Positions 48,076 through 60,646 are shown, counted from the first letter of the stretch. The stretch: DNA of 64,000 nt from Glandiceps talaboti (GCF_964340395.1 NC_135555.1:18870615-18934614), one strand, 5' to 3'. Program-made: numbers and translations. Notes: generated by a model from the sequence alone, not told the origin.

Positions 48076-48393
48076 AACCATTAATTGAAGCTTTACCGAA
48101 AAAAAATTGAACAAGCTTGCCAGTGAACCTTCAAGCGACCTTTGGGTGTCACGAAGGTTTGGCAAAGGTGTTGCACTATCGCGTGTGTACCAGTGACTAT
48201 ATTCTAACCCCGATACATCCAACGAACTACACCGACGTTGTATCGTCGATACCAGAAAATGTTACTCGAATTAACCCCGTGCAGAAAGTTCCCCAAACTT
48301 CGACACATCGCGGAGTAGATAGAGAAGACTGATTCTCAGTTCACCGGTGACAAATATTTATCACGACTCGAGGCTCACGGTTGAGCGACGAAA

Positions 48394-48702
48394 ATGTTTC
48401 ACCGCCGGATTGAGAGAACAACGATTAACGGATACCGTACTGATAGAGACAAAAGTATGACAGGTACATGTACACCAATAAAATCCCATAACTACGAATC
48501 AGAGCCAACGTACATACCTCCTCGTCGCAGCAAGAAGTTCAACGTCGATCACACGGCAGAGAGAAATTGCATGTACCTTCAAGATGGCGCAATTTTTAGA
48601 TACCCGACCCTGTACAATAACGGCAAAGCGATACATTGTACCGCTTTGCCGTTATTTACCAACTACGTCAGAGAGCGGCCAACAAGTAATCAACGAGTTT
48701 AG
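48394..48702 (+). CDS. Unrecognised small ORF of 102 codons
   Basis: Starts MFHRRIERTTINGYRTDR and includes YIPPRRSKKFNVDHTAE. An AATAAA follows at about 48799. A perfect 15-bp hairpin lies inside it. Codon content is not obviously biased, there is no recognised domain, and no flanking exon is convincing. It may be a chance ORF. Confidence 0.2.
   Translation: MFHRRIERTTINGYRTDRDKSMTGTCTPIKSHNYESEPTYIPPRRSKKFNVDHTAERNCMYLQDGAIFRYPTLYNNGKAIHCTALPLFTNYVRERPTSNQRV
48616..48656. repeat. Perfect hairpin with 15-bp arms
   Basis: AATAACGGCAAAGCG pairs perfectly with its inverse after an 11-base loop. No direct repeat flanks it, so it differs from the hairpins at 49142, 56198, 58547 and 60647. Confidence 0.85.
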
Positions 48703-48714
48703 GAGGGTTATGTG

Positions 48715-48990
48715 CCACCATAGTGTAAAGGACAAATAATCAATTTTGTTCTCTCGCGATTTTCCGGATTTCTAATATTATTTTCTGTATATTTCAAATA
48801 AAGTTTTAAATACTGTTTCCCCTCACTGTTTTTTTCTTTCTATTTCCCACCTGATATCACTGTCTTATCTGGGTTTATCAGCTGTGTATTAAATTACTAG
48901 CTGGCTAGAACAAACTCACTCATTATTTGCCCAAATTAACTCGTTATGCCGTGAGTGTAAACATCCACTGATCCGACTAATGGAGGTAAC
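48715..48990. repeat. Dispersed repeat, copy 1
   Basis: Matches 50885-51145 in the same orientation, from GGACAAATAATC to ATCCACTGATCCGACTAA. Nature unknown. Confidence 0.6.
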
Positions 48991-49141
48991 CCGGATAGAT
49001 AGGTTGAATCTTATTTTTACACTTTCTGAAGCCGAAAAATATCGACAATGTTGACATACGTACATGATCAAGAAGAACAGTGGACCACCATTACGTGCAT
49101 TTGTTCTGAGGTCTGTATGTTGATACTACTGTCAGTCAAAC

Positions 49142-49180
49142 CATGGAGGTATATAAGGGGTCTCCCCTTATACCTCCATG
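49142..49180. mobile_element. Miniature hairpin element, 39 bp, with 7-bp direct repeats
   Basis: Begins CATGGAGGTATATAAGGGG and ends with CCCCTTATACCTCCATG, a near-perfect palindrome. GTCAAAC stands directly on both sides (49135-49141 and 49181-49187). Confidence 0.75.
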
Positions 49181-50679
49181 GTCAAACTATTTCATCGATC
49201 TACTTATAAAATACAGTTTTTTTTCAGCCCCCAAATTGCCTCTGATTAGTGCTTTATCCTGTCGGTCATGGTGGCGGCCAAATTAAATGTTGGCCATACC
49301 TTATACCACATACGGTATTGCCCATAGTTTCCGGCGTACCTGTAGAGACGTACATGTATGTGAGATGTGATCTAGGATCTAGTGTCATACGCATACGCAG
49401 TTGTTGTCAGTGTACCCCGTGCTTTCTGTGTGCTAAATTTTAGACTCAACTAAGACTTCATGTATATTTTCACATCTAATGCTTAACATTCCTCTCTCAA
49501 GTTTGGCCCGCATAAATCCATTGTCGACAGTCAAACTTGTAGGAGTACGAGTGCATGCAAAGCAAGCATGCAGTGAATGTGCGGTGTGTGTGTGTTTGAA
49601 GCCTACTACATCCATGGTTTGACAGGCGAACACGATCAACATTAAGGAGGTTAAAATAACTACGATCAGATTTTGAACTGAATGCCTTCCGTAAGGGTAA
49701 TACTGAGCTTTTTGTTCCTACACATAATAATTGCTGGAATGCAACAATCTTGGTTATTGTAGGCTATTAGTACATGATATACCCCTGAATTGGCAAAAAG
49801 GTGTGCCAAACTATAGACATCTGAAAGTACTTTGTGATATCAATCTATGTATGTACATGTAGTGGAACAGATGTAATGGCTTTTGAAATTAAATTATTCA
49901 AATTTAAAGGGGTACACATACATCCGACATGCATACAGACATACGTACATTTACCCATGCATACAGAACAAATGTATGGATTGCTTATTGTAGCAACCAT
50001 GACCACATCCTTAGCAACAGTGAAATTATGATGCATATTACAAAGATAACAGAGATTGGTAGGTAAGAGACTAAATAGTCAAAAATTGCATGCAAATATG
50101 CATAGTAACAGGACCACGCCCATAACAATGGCTAAATGATTGTTTACATTGCAAATATGAAAACTACTGTAATGTAAAAAAGTTTTGAGCGATGGGCTGA
50201 GGCCTTAGCATTTGAAATAAAGCATATATTAATTATAATTGAGCTCAAACTGATTACAGTCACGGTAAAATCTCTGCATGTAGCTAATAATATGATCAGC
50301 CATTAGCTTTCCTTTAATAGAAACTGACTAGAATTGACTATTCCCCTTGTCTTCTGAATATATTCTGCGTTTAATTTGATACACCGTACTTTGTAGATAA
50401 TGATGTGCCTTAAGTGGTCAAAATAAATACATGGAGCAAATCTTTAGGATGTAACTGGTTACATACTACCACTCAGGCCTGTACACTCTCAAAACAATGC
50501 ACACTTCTATGTACTCCCTCAAAAGTATATAGAAACGTAAACATAGTAATAAGTAATACATATATACACACGCCTGCATATACATATATAGGTATACATG
50601 TAATAATGTACCATATATAACTATTTTTCAAATATATTCATTTCCTCATGCATATTATTAAGTTTGTCTGTGTATGTTT

Positions 50680-50682
50680 ATT

Positions 50683-50733
<51 letters not shown>

Positions 50734-50737
50734 TTTG
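50680..50737. repeat. TTTA microsatellite
   Basis: Uninterrupted TTTA units. Confidence 0.95.
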
Positions 50738-50884
50738 TGATGTGATCACTTGGTTTCTTGTGATATATGTCGAAGCATAAAACAAGAACAAATAATAGCG
50801 CCAATGGGGATGTAGCACAACTGTACAGTTTTTAACAATGTTTACCAATATCCTGATCCATGTAGGTATAGGTATTCATTTGCT

Positions 50885-51145
50885 CACAGGGAGAAGGACG
50901 AATAATCGATTTTGTTTAATACGATTTTCTCTATATGTCAAGTTGTTGTAAAGTTTTAAATATTGATTGTTGACTATTTTTTCCTATTTAATACCGTTAA
51001 CACTGTCTTATCAAAGTTTACCAGCTTTGCAATAGTAATAATAATAGTAGATTAATAATCCTATAACAAACTCGTGGGCTAATTGCCCAAATAACACATT
51101 GCGCAGTGAGTGTAAACATCTACTGATCCGACTAAAGGAAGTACT
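50885..51145. repeat. Dispersed repeat, copy 2
   Basis: Diverged direct copy of 48715-48990. Confidence 0.6.
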
Positions 51146-51734
51146 GCCGTTACTGCATATTAACAACCCAATCAACTTGTCTTGAACAAACTTATATCTG
51201 CTCATCCCAAAACACATACCCAACAAATTTCAACTCAATTGGCCCAGTAGTTTTGTATAAGATTCTTGAAGCATTTTTACCCAAAATTCTATGATTAGAC
51301 CTGATTTGCATATTAATGACCCAATCAATTTGTCTTGAACAAACATATCTGCTCTGTAGGTATCTAAATGATACCTACACACCAAATTTCAGGTCAATTG
51401 AGGCATTGACCATGCAGTTTTGACGGACGAACGACAGAGAATCAACCTATAAATGGAACACAGTGAATAAAGAATACAGAAATACGTTGTCAAAGATTTT
51501 AATAGTCGAGATTCAAAGATTGATACATTTATTCAGGTACCCAACAAAAATTAATTTACATAAGTTAAAACTTGAAAGCCCATGTACGCTTATGTATATA
51601 ATGTATTATTTAACATTATTACATGCAACGTTAAAGAGGTCACTGCAAGGTGTAGTTCAAGTTACATACTCTATTTAGTTCAAAGGGTCCATAACATGCC
51701 AAATTGAACCAACAATAGTCATAATGTAATACTG

Positions 51735-51890
51735 TACAGGTCGTTCAATAAATTGAATGACAGATCTTTCGCCATCTGTGGGCCAAAACTATGGAACTCT
51801 CTAACCGAGAAACTTAAGGGCATTGATAATACGGAACATTTTTAAACGTGAGCTGAAAACACATCTTCCTAAACAACATTGTGGACTGTA
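51735..51890 (+). pseudogene. LINE 3' end
   Basis: LNDRSFAICGPKLWNSL is the usual C-terminal text of L2/CR1 reverse transcriptases; the following segment is frameshifted (…NTEHF, then ELKTHLPKQ-like text). Confidence 0.65.
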
Positions 51891-51899
51891 TTTAATACA

Positions 51900-53480
51900 A
51901 TAGGCGTTGCTAGTCTGTTGTTTGATGGTCTGAGGCTCGGTCAGTCTGTGCCTCAACATAGAAACACGACAGGATGCTGTACATTGTCATCACGTCTTCT
52001 CCGGTTGCTGTTCTTTTGCAAAGTCGATGAATACCTGAAAAGTAAATAAATTTTAGCAGTTCAATGACCAGAACGTAGAGGATTCTCTATACTATCGTAA
52101 TGGTCACTTATATTTGCCCAGTTTCGAACTTTTATCTTGGATTTACACTTGAAAATGTCCTCCTTGACCCCTAGTTCGTATATTTCGACTGCCCTTGATT
52201 CCGTCAATTTTGTTTCTTACACTAGTAGAAAAAATAGTACAGTTTACGACACTTTCCGTACTATAGTTCAGATTGAGTTCAATTCTGTACTTTTATGCTG
52301 ATGAGGTGGACGTTTCTGTACTTTCCCATTAGCGCCTGTCTAATCGGATTATACTCGATCTGAAAAATAGTTCAGATTGCGAGTCGGAAGTGATTTGAAT
52401 ACATTTGCATTTAGTTCAGAATATATTCATGAGTTCACCCCCATAACCGGGCAGTAAACAAATGAATATTCAAATCTACCGTGCTTGCAATCAATACGTA
52501 CATAAACGCTATACGTGTAGCTAGTGTATTCGATACATATGTATGTATATAAGCAGGCTTATGATATGAACTACATGGTTAGGACGTACGTAGATTGTAA
52601 TATCACAGGGCTCATTTTGAAATAAATGTTCGTAGTACGCCTTTTCATTATGCACTATATACCGCCACCACTAAACGTGTTTCACATTTCTACGCGTTTG
52701 ATGCATAGTAATACAGATTTAGATGACATGACAATCGTTTCCAATAATAGTTTAAAATTGGGCCACAAATATTGCTAGTGTATGGAGCTTCTTAACAAAC
52801 CTGACCGGCCAATAGCGTCAACAAACTCACAGTAGAGACGTGCTGACAGATTTGAGTCTGTGGACATTATTTCTAGCTAAGTAAAATTGAGTGACTATTG
52901 GGAATATTATATGGCATCCATGTCGTCCATGTCGTCTATAGTTTCTGACTGACCGTGTTATGTACAACGTAACGCTGAACGAAATACGGTCCATCAGGAA
53001 TTAACTAGACTAACCTCTATGGGAATAGTATTCTTGTCCATGTGTCGTTTATAGAACAATTAAGTGTTAGGGTGTGATCTTCACAGTAATAAACAAGCCT
53101 TTAGAAGAACAACAGGTATTCACGCCTCAAATATCTTGGGCATCATCCAAATTACGATCATGAGCACCAAAGTAAAGGAAATACTTAATGACGTTCGGCA
53201 TGCAGAACCCCCCCCCCCCCGGGCCCGTACCTATGGGTACATGCCCGGCATCCATGTAACTGTTATATCACTCTACGTGACGATTCTGAGGGCCCTCATC
53301 TCTTATTCTCTTGTTTTATTTCAATTATACTCATAACTCCTGTTTTTATAGTATAACTGTACAATTGGCTTCGATCAGTGCATTCCAGATTTTCATGAGT
53401 CATGAGTGCACATTGCACAGATATCTGCAGAATACTTAAAAGGATTATGGGTAATGTATGCATATGCGGGAAAAACAAAC
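51900..53480. other. No gene recognised
   Basis: Unique-looking AT-rich sequence. A C-run at about 53210 and short palindromic words at its edges are the only structure I see. Confidence 0.5.
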
Positions 53481-53494
53481 TGCTGTAAGGAGCA

Positions 53495-53648
53495 TAGTCT
53501 CGCTGCCAGACTCGAGACTATCGTCCCTAATCTGTTTACCGAGCGGCGCAGCCGCGAGAATAGAGGGGGACTGGTCCCGCTCTTCTCGCGGCTGCGCCGC
53601 TCGGTAAACAGATTAGGGACGATAGTCTCGAGTCTGGCAGCGAGACTA
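53495..53648. mobile_element. Mutator-like foldback MITE, 64-bp perfect arms, 9-bp target duplication
   Basis: Begins TAGTCTCGCTGCCAGACTCG; its first 64 bases are the exact inverse of its last 64, around a 26-base loop. TAAGGAGCA flanks both sides (53486-53494 and 53649-53657). The perfect arms suggest a recent insertion. Ends agree with the elements at 34164 and 34731. Confidence 0.9.
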
Positions 53649-53659
53649 TAAGGAGCACT

Positions 53660-54700
53660 GACTTTGCCCTCATATCTTCATCCCATTTTGCACTGAAGAA
53701 GTTTCACATGGCTCTCATATTTCATATATACTCTTTCTAAATATATGGTGATGCAACATGAGTAAAAATAACTGGGGTTAACTAAGTTTGGTAGTCAATA
53801 TAGCAGGTTTACCATCAAACTGACGCAAAATTTGTTTCAAATTTGTCTAGTAAAAACCGTTGGCCCAGTTGTCGATTAGGCTTACAAGTTACACAAAGCA
53901 TGATAAGATACTGTGAATGGTGCAAATAAACAACGTGCGAAATGCCAAATACCAAATGCAAACAATACAAGCGAACAAAAGGGCCTGTATGCACTCTAAT
54001 AGCCCGATATTTTGCCTAAAATCAGGCTCACATGTGCGAACGGTGTGTTTTTGACGTACCTAGTAGGCAGTGATGTAGATAATAGCCGGTTACCGGTCAC
54101 AACGCCCAGCTATAACTTATAAGTATAACAGTTGTGGGACCGGCTTAGGAAAGTACTCAAACCTGACGATCATTGAACAACTTCTAAGGTTGGAAAATTA
54201 AATATGAGTTGCCCGGGAGTTCTAATAGCAAGTAAAATACCCAAAGTGTAAACAAAAAGATAAATTAATTCATAATTATTTGGAAAACATTAGACGATTA
54301 CGCAGTAAAACAAGACTGGCCACGCTATCGCTAGCGAAAGCCTTCGAACTAGTTTCATAACGACCGGACGTTGAAGGAAGCGCGAAGCGAAGTGTGAGGT
54401 CAATGTGACGTCTCATGATGATGTATGATGCATCAACATGACGTTTACGTAGAGTTGCACTAAATGTTTTCTAAACTTCAGTGGAAAGAATTTTTGTCGA
54501 TCAGACACTGACTATGTTTAAATTCTTAAAACATCTGAGAAAACTGAAGAGGGGAAGCAAAATGTGACACTGACAGACAAGCCAGACGTACGGCACATGT
54601 ACAGAAGGCGAGGCACACCCTCTGATGCAAACTGGACAATTATCGTGCGTGTCACGTATAAGGCATCAGATGTAATACATGTAGCTAACCAAATATTCTT
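53660..54700. other. No gene recognised
   Basis: No ORF, splice-bounded exon or repeat family that I can support. Confidence 0.5.
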
Positions 54701-54704
54701 GTAC

Positions 54705-54707
<3 letters not shown>

Positions 54708-54769
<62 letters not shown>
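54708..54769. repeat. GA microsatellite
   Basis: About 30 GA units. Confidence 0.97.
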
Positions 54770-54771
<2 letters not shown>

Positions 54772-55499
54772 GAGACCAAACTAGAGTCGGTACTCACCCC
54801 ACCACGACATATGCATTTTTGTGATTTTGAAACGATAAAGAATGTTAATATGGATATTGGGACGATTGGAAATCGGACGATGTGAATCGTAATCGAATAT
54901 CTCAGACCATCCACAATATATGTCGTGTTGACTTAGGCGATCCCAGAAACCATTCTTAGTTTACCCCTTTCACATATATTATCAACCATGCTAATGTTTT
55001 GAAACAAATCTCGATTAACAGGTAATTTAGCGCTTGAAAGATGGCGACGTCCATACCCCCCCCCCCGGCTGCACATATTTTAATATGCAATTATACATTA
55101 CCCCCTCCCCATACACGTCAGAGAAGTACAGTATGGTACACTATATGACACACTGTAAGCTAACAGTGGAAATCAACTTCAGTGTCCATACATATCAGAC
55201 ATAGAGATTTCTTTACAAATGGATGTGGGCTCATTGGGCTGTAACCTGTACTTGGAAAAACTTAACCAGCAGAGTTTTCGTTTTGAATCCTATGTCTTGA
55301 CAGAAACGGCACCCCCCTTCGATAACTAGTGGGGAGGGTGTGTCCCCCTCCCACAGTAGGCAATTGTTTGAAAAATAAGGACATGTAGGAGGCCATTTAG
55401 CGGCATAATATTTCAAACCATACACATTATTGGAAGCCATAAAATACTTGAGAGAGAGAGAGAGAGGCATACACTTATACAAATGTAAATTTACTTGGT

Positions 55500-55625
55500 A
55501 AACAACTGCTCCTGAGGTTTAATTTTGGTTCAAATCATGAGCAGAATATTCGGGGGCCCTTTCAGACCATCACAATTGTCATGCCCCCCTCCCTTTGAAC
55601 CTCAATTTTGTTCATGCCCCCCCCG
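55500..55625. repeat. Dispersed repeat shared with 61240-61400
   Basis: CTGCTCCTG, TCAAATCATGAGCA and CCCTTTCAGAC occur in the same order in both places. Confidence 0.5.
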
Positions 55626-55649
55626 TAAATTCTGACTCCAGCATAATTT

Positions 55650-56500
55650 CAAGTTTATTCCGAGCTCGGTATTACAGGCATTCGACTAGAGTCTTTATAC
55701 CTCAAAGATATACAACAGTCCATTTCTGTACAAGGCATATCAGAAACCAAACATTTGCAGTGTGGAGTGTCACAAAACCCTGTGCTTGGTCCACTCTTAC
55801 ACGCGTATGCTGTCTATACACATCACCACTTGGAAAGCTAATCCGACATCAAAATCTCAATATGCAACAACATGCAGACGACAACCAGATTTACCAATAT
55901 ATTTCCCCAATCACATACGTCAACTACAGTAACTAAGATGGAAACTGTTGCACATGATATTAAACGACCCAAAATAAGCTAGTTTAATGATGGCAAAACC
56001 GAGGTCCTCCTTATCACGTCTCAGTTCAACAGGCTTCCTCGTCTCATGAACCACATCAACATGGGATCGTCTTCTGTGCAGTTAGTGGATTCAGCATGTA
56101 CCATTTGTGTAACAATTGATGACCGTTATAACCTCAAGAAGCACATCTCGTTGACATGTAGATCAGTTCTTTTTCACCCCCGAACAATAGGTCGCATCAT
56201 TGACAGTGGAGGGGGCCCCTCCACTGTCTATGGTCGCATACGCCAGTATCTTACAAACGGAGTTTGTCAGAACCTTGGTCATGCACTTATATCATCGATA
56301 CCTGACTACTGAATGGCCCTTCTGTATGGGCTGCCAGCTAAAAACATTGTTCCTCTTGAACATGCCCAAAATACAGCAGCTAGGATTGTGTCAGGTACAA
56401 AGAAAACAGATGACGTCACATCGGTTCTTTCAATAACACAGTTTAGTTAGAAATCACACTGGCGTCAAGTGCAGTTACATAATATACCAGTAGGTAGGGC
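55650..56500 (+). pseudogene. Decayed L2/CR1-like LINE reverse transcriptase
   Basis: Readable pieces include VQGISETKHLQCGVSQNP, NMQQHADDNQIYQYISP (where YADD has become HADD), GKTEVLLITSQFNRLP, a KKHISLTCRS block and AQNTAARIVSGTKKTDDVTS. Stops and frameshifts separate them. A miniature hairpin element interrupts it at 56198. Confidence 0.85.
56198..56232. mobile_element. Miniature hairpin element, 35 bp, inside a decayed LINE
   Basis: Begins CATTGACAGTGGAGGGG and ends CCCCTCCACTGTCTATG. GTCGCAT flanks both sides (56191-56197 and 56233-56239). The LINE sequence continues on both sides as if cut at this point; hairpin plus duplication add 42 bases, so the frame is kept. Confidence 0.8.
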
Positions 56501-56832
56501 CTACATGTACATGTAGTCTCAGGTCACTACATTGTGGTCTGAGATGTAGTTTACACCACTATGACCTAAGAACTTGAACCAGGGCTGAGGAGAAGTGGTC
56601 TGAGGTTAAAGTTTTGCAGCTCTCGTTCAGCAATCTCAAAACATTTCAGCCTACTTCCCGTAATGAACACTTGTCAAGCATTTTTGTAGCTCCCATACTC
56701 AAAGACTACATATATGTTTATATACGACTCAAAATATAACACTGAAATTTACTTTGAACACGTTCAGTTTCAGTAGACCTATTAAAACCCAAAATCTCCA
56801 CTGTATAATTTAATATCGGTAATAGTTTACAG

Positions 56833-57078
56833 TCAAAAACTTTTAAATTTAGTTTTGACTAGGAGGTCCCCAAGTTTTGCAAGTTGACTCATGACCGCAA
56901 TCATTGCTTTACTCGCTTGAGCTGCAAGCGCTAAATACCATAGACCACTGCTTGACATAATCACGCCTAGATATTCATAAAAAGCGAACAACGTCGAGTT
57001 TATGACCACCAATAACCACTTTTCAATTTTCTTAAGAATTTCATCTCTTAGTAAATACAATAATTTTAGTTTTGACAT
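56833..57078 (-). pseudogene. LINE fragment, post-RT region
   Basis: Open on the minus strand and containing YEYLGVIMSSSGLW, AAQASKAMIAVMSQLAKLG; this is the usual text after the reverse transcriptase of several LINE clades. Confidence 0.55.
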
Positions 57079-57079
57079 A

Positions 57080-58066
57080 CATGTAATTTACTTTCAAAAG
57101 ACAATGTTAGAAACCCCTACCCCATTGATTCCTGTGGGAACATGCCTTTCGTGAAGAAAAAATGGTTACATAACATGTCTACAAGAATTGTTGGAGAATG
57201 TCTATGTAGAATGCCACACTGATCCCATATCCACACCTTGAGTTTTATTTTTATTGTTCTTCAATGATCTCCTTCAAAGTAATAGTCTGGATGCCAATAT
57301 GGTTTCTAACTAAACCACGTCTAGCCAAAAGCCCCTCAAATAGCACAAAAAGTTGTTCACCCAATCAGTGAAACCTAAATGTTTTGGTGATGTAAACAGT
57401 ATATAAGTAGCATCATGGGCTGACAAATATACCACATTTGAACATTACTGTCCCAATAAACACTAACTTTATGAGGGACTGTGTTATTGGTTAGAGTTTT
57501 GTGATTTATTAACAAAGACATGATGTTAATGACTGTGTGGGTGGCTGTAAATGAATTTTAAATTGCATCTCATGCATTTCAAGACTTCTAGAGTAACGAC
57601 TCTGACTATACTTTGAGTGGAGGTATAAATGGTAATGATACAGTATAGGAACTAGACTATCAAAGTAATTACCTTGTCCAAAAGACTACAGTCGGATATT
57701 AATCTCACCATTAATGCCTGAATTTATGTCTATCAAGGTGGATCTGATAAGATCATGGAAATCGAGAAACTTTCATCACTTTGGACTTGAGCATTGAATA
57801 CATTTGTGAAGTACTCAGACCATGATTCATGTTTTTTTTTAGAGATTAATTCCACTAGATCGTCCACTAAATCGTCCACGAAAACAAATACATTCTATCA
57901 TTCCACCATGTCACTCAACAACACGCATCGAATTCTATCACTTGAATTTCCGTTATTTAGTCGTCTGAAGATCGTAACGGACTCCGTACCATAACTTGTG
58001 TACTTTGTGTAAATACAGCTCTACTTCTCAGTATTGAGCACTTTTCCTTCAGTTTATGACTTACCT

Positions 58067-58070
<4 letters not shown>
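57080..58070. other. No gene recognised
   Basis: No coding or repeat signal that I can support. Confidence 0.5.

Positions 58071-58145
<75 letters not shown>
58071..58145. repeat. TA microsatellite
   Basis: About 35 TA units. Confidence 0.97.
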
Positions 58146-58147
<2 letters not shown>

Positions 58148-58546
58148 CCATTGCTCGGTTGACGGCAACGCGGTCAAAGATATCGGGTTCTTTGCACAAT
58201 ACACGTGTATATAGAAATGATGTCCCTTAAATTTCCCCTCTTTTCATTCTTGCTCTTTTCAACTACAATATAGATTTTGATAATTTCCATAGGTCTCACG
58301 AGATATACTCTTCAAGGAAAAACAAGTTCGTGTCGGAGTTTGACACGAGAATAGTCTGTGCTTGGAGTAATTATACTGTCAGTATAATTTCTCAAAGGTA
58401 TGTGTTATCGTGGAAGTTTAAACATTATTTATACTTTAATGGTGTTATAGATTTTGACCCAAGCTATGCATGCCACGGTCACAAGCTATATTGCGTCAGA
58501 TCGATTTGCCAAACAAGTTTGCCAGAATTAACGCATCCCATCAAAC

Positions 58547-58578
58547 CATGGACCCTCCACAAAGGTGGAGTGTCTATG
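58547..58578. mobile_element. Miniature hairpin element, 32 bp
   Basis: Begins CATGGACCCTCCAC and ends GTGGAGTGTCTATG. The seven bases on each side are ATCAAAC (58540-58546) and GTCAAAC (58579-58585), six of seven identical. Confidence 0.65.
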
Positions 58579-58849
58579 GTCAAACAAATGACAGGTCGCA
58601 GAAACTAAGGTCATGGAAGTATGAACGTCGTTTATACTTGTACGCCGTGACATACAATGAGCGCAGTGCCATGATTGACCGGATTATTCAGTGTCGACAA
58701 TCCCAGTTAATATAATCCCAAAGGCAAACTTGTTTTATTTACCACCTTGCCAAGCAACACAGGGTGGTGGCGAGGCGAAGTTGTAATGTACTGTCGCTTT
58801 GATATTCACGATTTTGGAAAGGAAATAGATAACATCGGGTTAGATCTTG

Positions 58850-60211
58850 AGAGTAAATAAGAAGAAAAGAAGAGTTAATTTGAAATCAGTGATAAACGAG
58901 TTGTCTATTTTTAAGAAACTAAATATAAGGAAAGCTATGGGTCCTGATAACATATGTGGTAGGTTACTGAAAGTCTATGCATCGCAGTTAGCTAGTGTTT
59001 CCAGTAGATTGTTCAATTGGTCGTACAATGATCATACGATATCAACCATTTGGAAAACATCTACCATCTGTCCGGTCCCTAAAAACTTCCAAGGCATCGT
59101 CCTGTAGCACTGACTTCCATTGTGATGAAATGCTTCGAGCGTATTTTACTTTGTCAAAACCCACAAAAACATTCACACCTTGACCCATACCAATTTACAT
59201 ATTAAAGTAATAGAGGTACTGATAATGCAACTCTCACATTACTTCACGATGCGTATACACATCTTGAAAAACCAAGTTCATTTGTAAGACTGTTGGTTAT
59301 TGATTTTTCATCAGTCGTTAACAGAAGTCAACCAAACATGATGGCTCATAAACTTAGTTATTTAAACGTTAACCCCAAACTCATCCTCTGGATAATGGAT
59401 TTTCTTGTCAACCTTTCCCAGTTTGTTCGCTACCAAAAATTAAGTTCAGCCTTCCATTCAACATTTAGGGGTGCCTCACAGAGCACGATACTCTCACACA
59501 AACTATTTACACTTTACACAAATGACTGCTCATCAGGTACCGATACAAATCCACTTATCAAATATTCTGATAACTCTGCATTAGTTGACCTGTCAAATTC
59601 TGACCGTACTTATTTCGATGAAGTTGATAGGTTTGTTACTTGGTGTAAAGAAAACTACTTGGACGAAAGGTCGACTTTAGGAAGAACCCTAAAGTAGTGC
59701 CCGACCTTTTTATTGACAATGTTAAAGTTGAACAGGTGACTAAATATATATATATATATATATATAGGAACAGTCTTGGATAATAAATCAAATGTTAAGG
59801 CCAACACAGATTTCATTAACAAGAAATGTCAATCTAGAGTTTACTGTCTACAACAATTGAGGGGCCTAAAATTTTGTAAATGCCAAGGTATTACAGACAT
59901 TCTATCGGAGTTTTGAGTCGGTTTAACATTTTCTTTTTTGTGCTGGTTTGGTAGTCTAGGGACTAGCTACAAGAGTGTCTTGAACAAAATTGTAAATGTG
60001 TTTAGTAAAGTATTGAGTGAAAAGTAGACTAATTTGAATGAAATGTTTACATCTCGTGTACAAAACAAAGCTGGGAAAATGGTAATTGACAAAGGCCACA
60101 TTATGTCCCAACACTTTGAACTCCTGCCATCAGGGAGACGATTTCGTGTCCCTAAATTCAGAACAGTCAGAACCAAATCAAGTTTTGTGCCCACTTCAAC
60201 TAAATTTTAAA
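58850..60211 (+). pseudogene. Decayed LINE, Rex1/L2-like
   Basis: Pieces in order: IRKAMGPDNICGRLLKVYAS, TSTICPVPKN, FVRLLVIDFSSVVNRSQPNM (catalytic DFSSA-type motif, D kept), ASQSTILSHKLFTLYTNDCS, YSDNSALVDLSNSD (YADD-like motif as YSDN), VTWCKENYLDE, and at the end HFELLPSGRRFRVPKFRTVR. A TA tract is inserted near 59745. Stops and frameshifts throughout. LPSGRRFR is a hallmark of the Rex1/Babar-type C-terminus as I know it. Confidence 0.85.
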
Positions 60212-60254
60212 CCAAACTAAATAATTCTATTTCAAAGACATCTGCTCTGCATTC

Positions 60255-60390
60255 CAGATTGGAAGAACCGCGTTTTTTTATTGTCTTTTTTAAGTTGATG
60301 ACCATTTCTGGCAAGACTTCACTCACAATTTTCTCGATTTTACTGATTTTTCTTCTTTATTAAAAAGGTTTAGGGTCGGCACCGGATTTC
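60255..60390. mobile_element. Partial MITE
   Basis: Middle part of the family at 32320-32705 and 63505-63875: TATTGTCTTTTTTAAGTTGA and TTTAGGGTCGGC. Confidence 0.55.
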
Positions 60391-60466
60391 TAGAATGGAA
60401 GCGTTTGGGGAGTTATGTGTGATTTATTTGTTGAGAAAGGTTCAAAGACAATAAATATCGCCATAA

Positions 60467-60507
60467 GGTGGCACTTGCCGTTCCAGTGAGGAACGACTAG
60501 TGCCACC
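60467..60507. repeat. Imperfect hairpin
   Basis: GGTGGCACTTGCCGTTCC against GGAACGACTAGTGCCACC with a 5-base loop. No flanking direct repeat. Confidence 0.7.
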
Positions 60508-60646
60508 ACGGTAGTACTCGACAATTCGATGGACCACGGCCAAGTCCGCCATTCACAATTTTCAAATCACTTGAAATAAAGCAATCTGGCAAAACTCGCC
60601 CATGTGCATTTACAATCTTGTCGCAACTAATTCTAGTAGGTAAAAC

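Larger units (their letters stand above)
49960..51440. repeat. Scattered relatives of sequences in the giant arms
   Basis: 49960-50200 resembles arm sequence near 7020-7090 and 8400-8560 (AACCATGACCACA, TAGCAACAG). 50790-50880 resembles 8160-8260 (CACAACTGTACAGTTT, GGTATAGG). 51150-51440 holds two CCAATCAA(C/T)TTGTCTTGAACA units with the AAATTTCA-rich style seen at 8620-8930. Probably fragments of one old repeat family. Confidence 0.5.
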
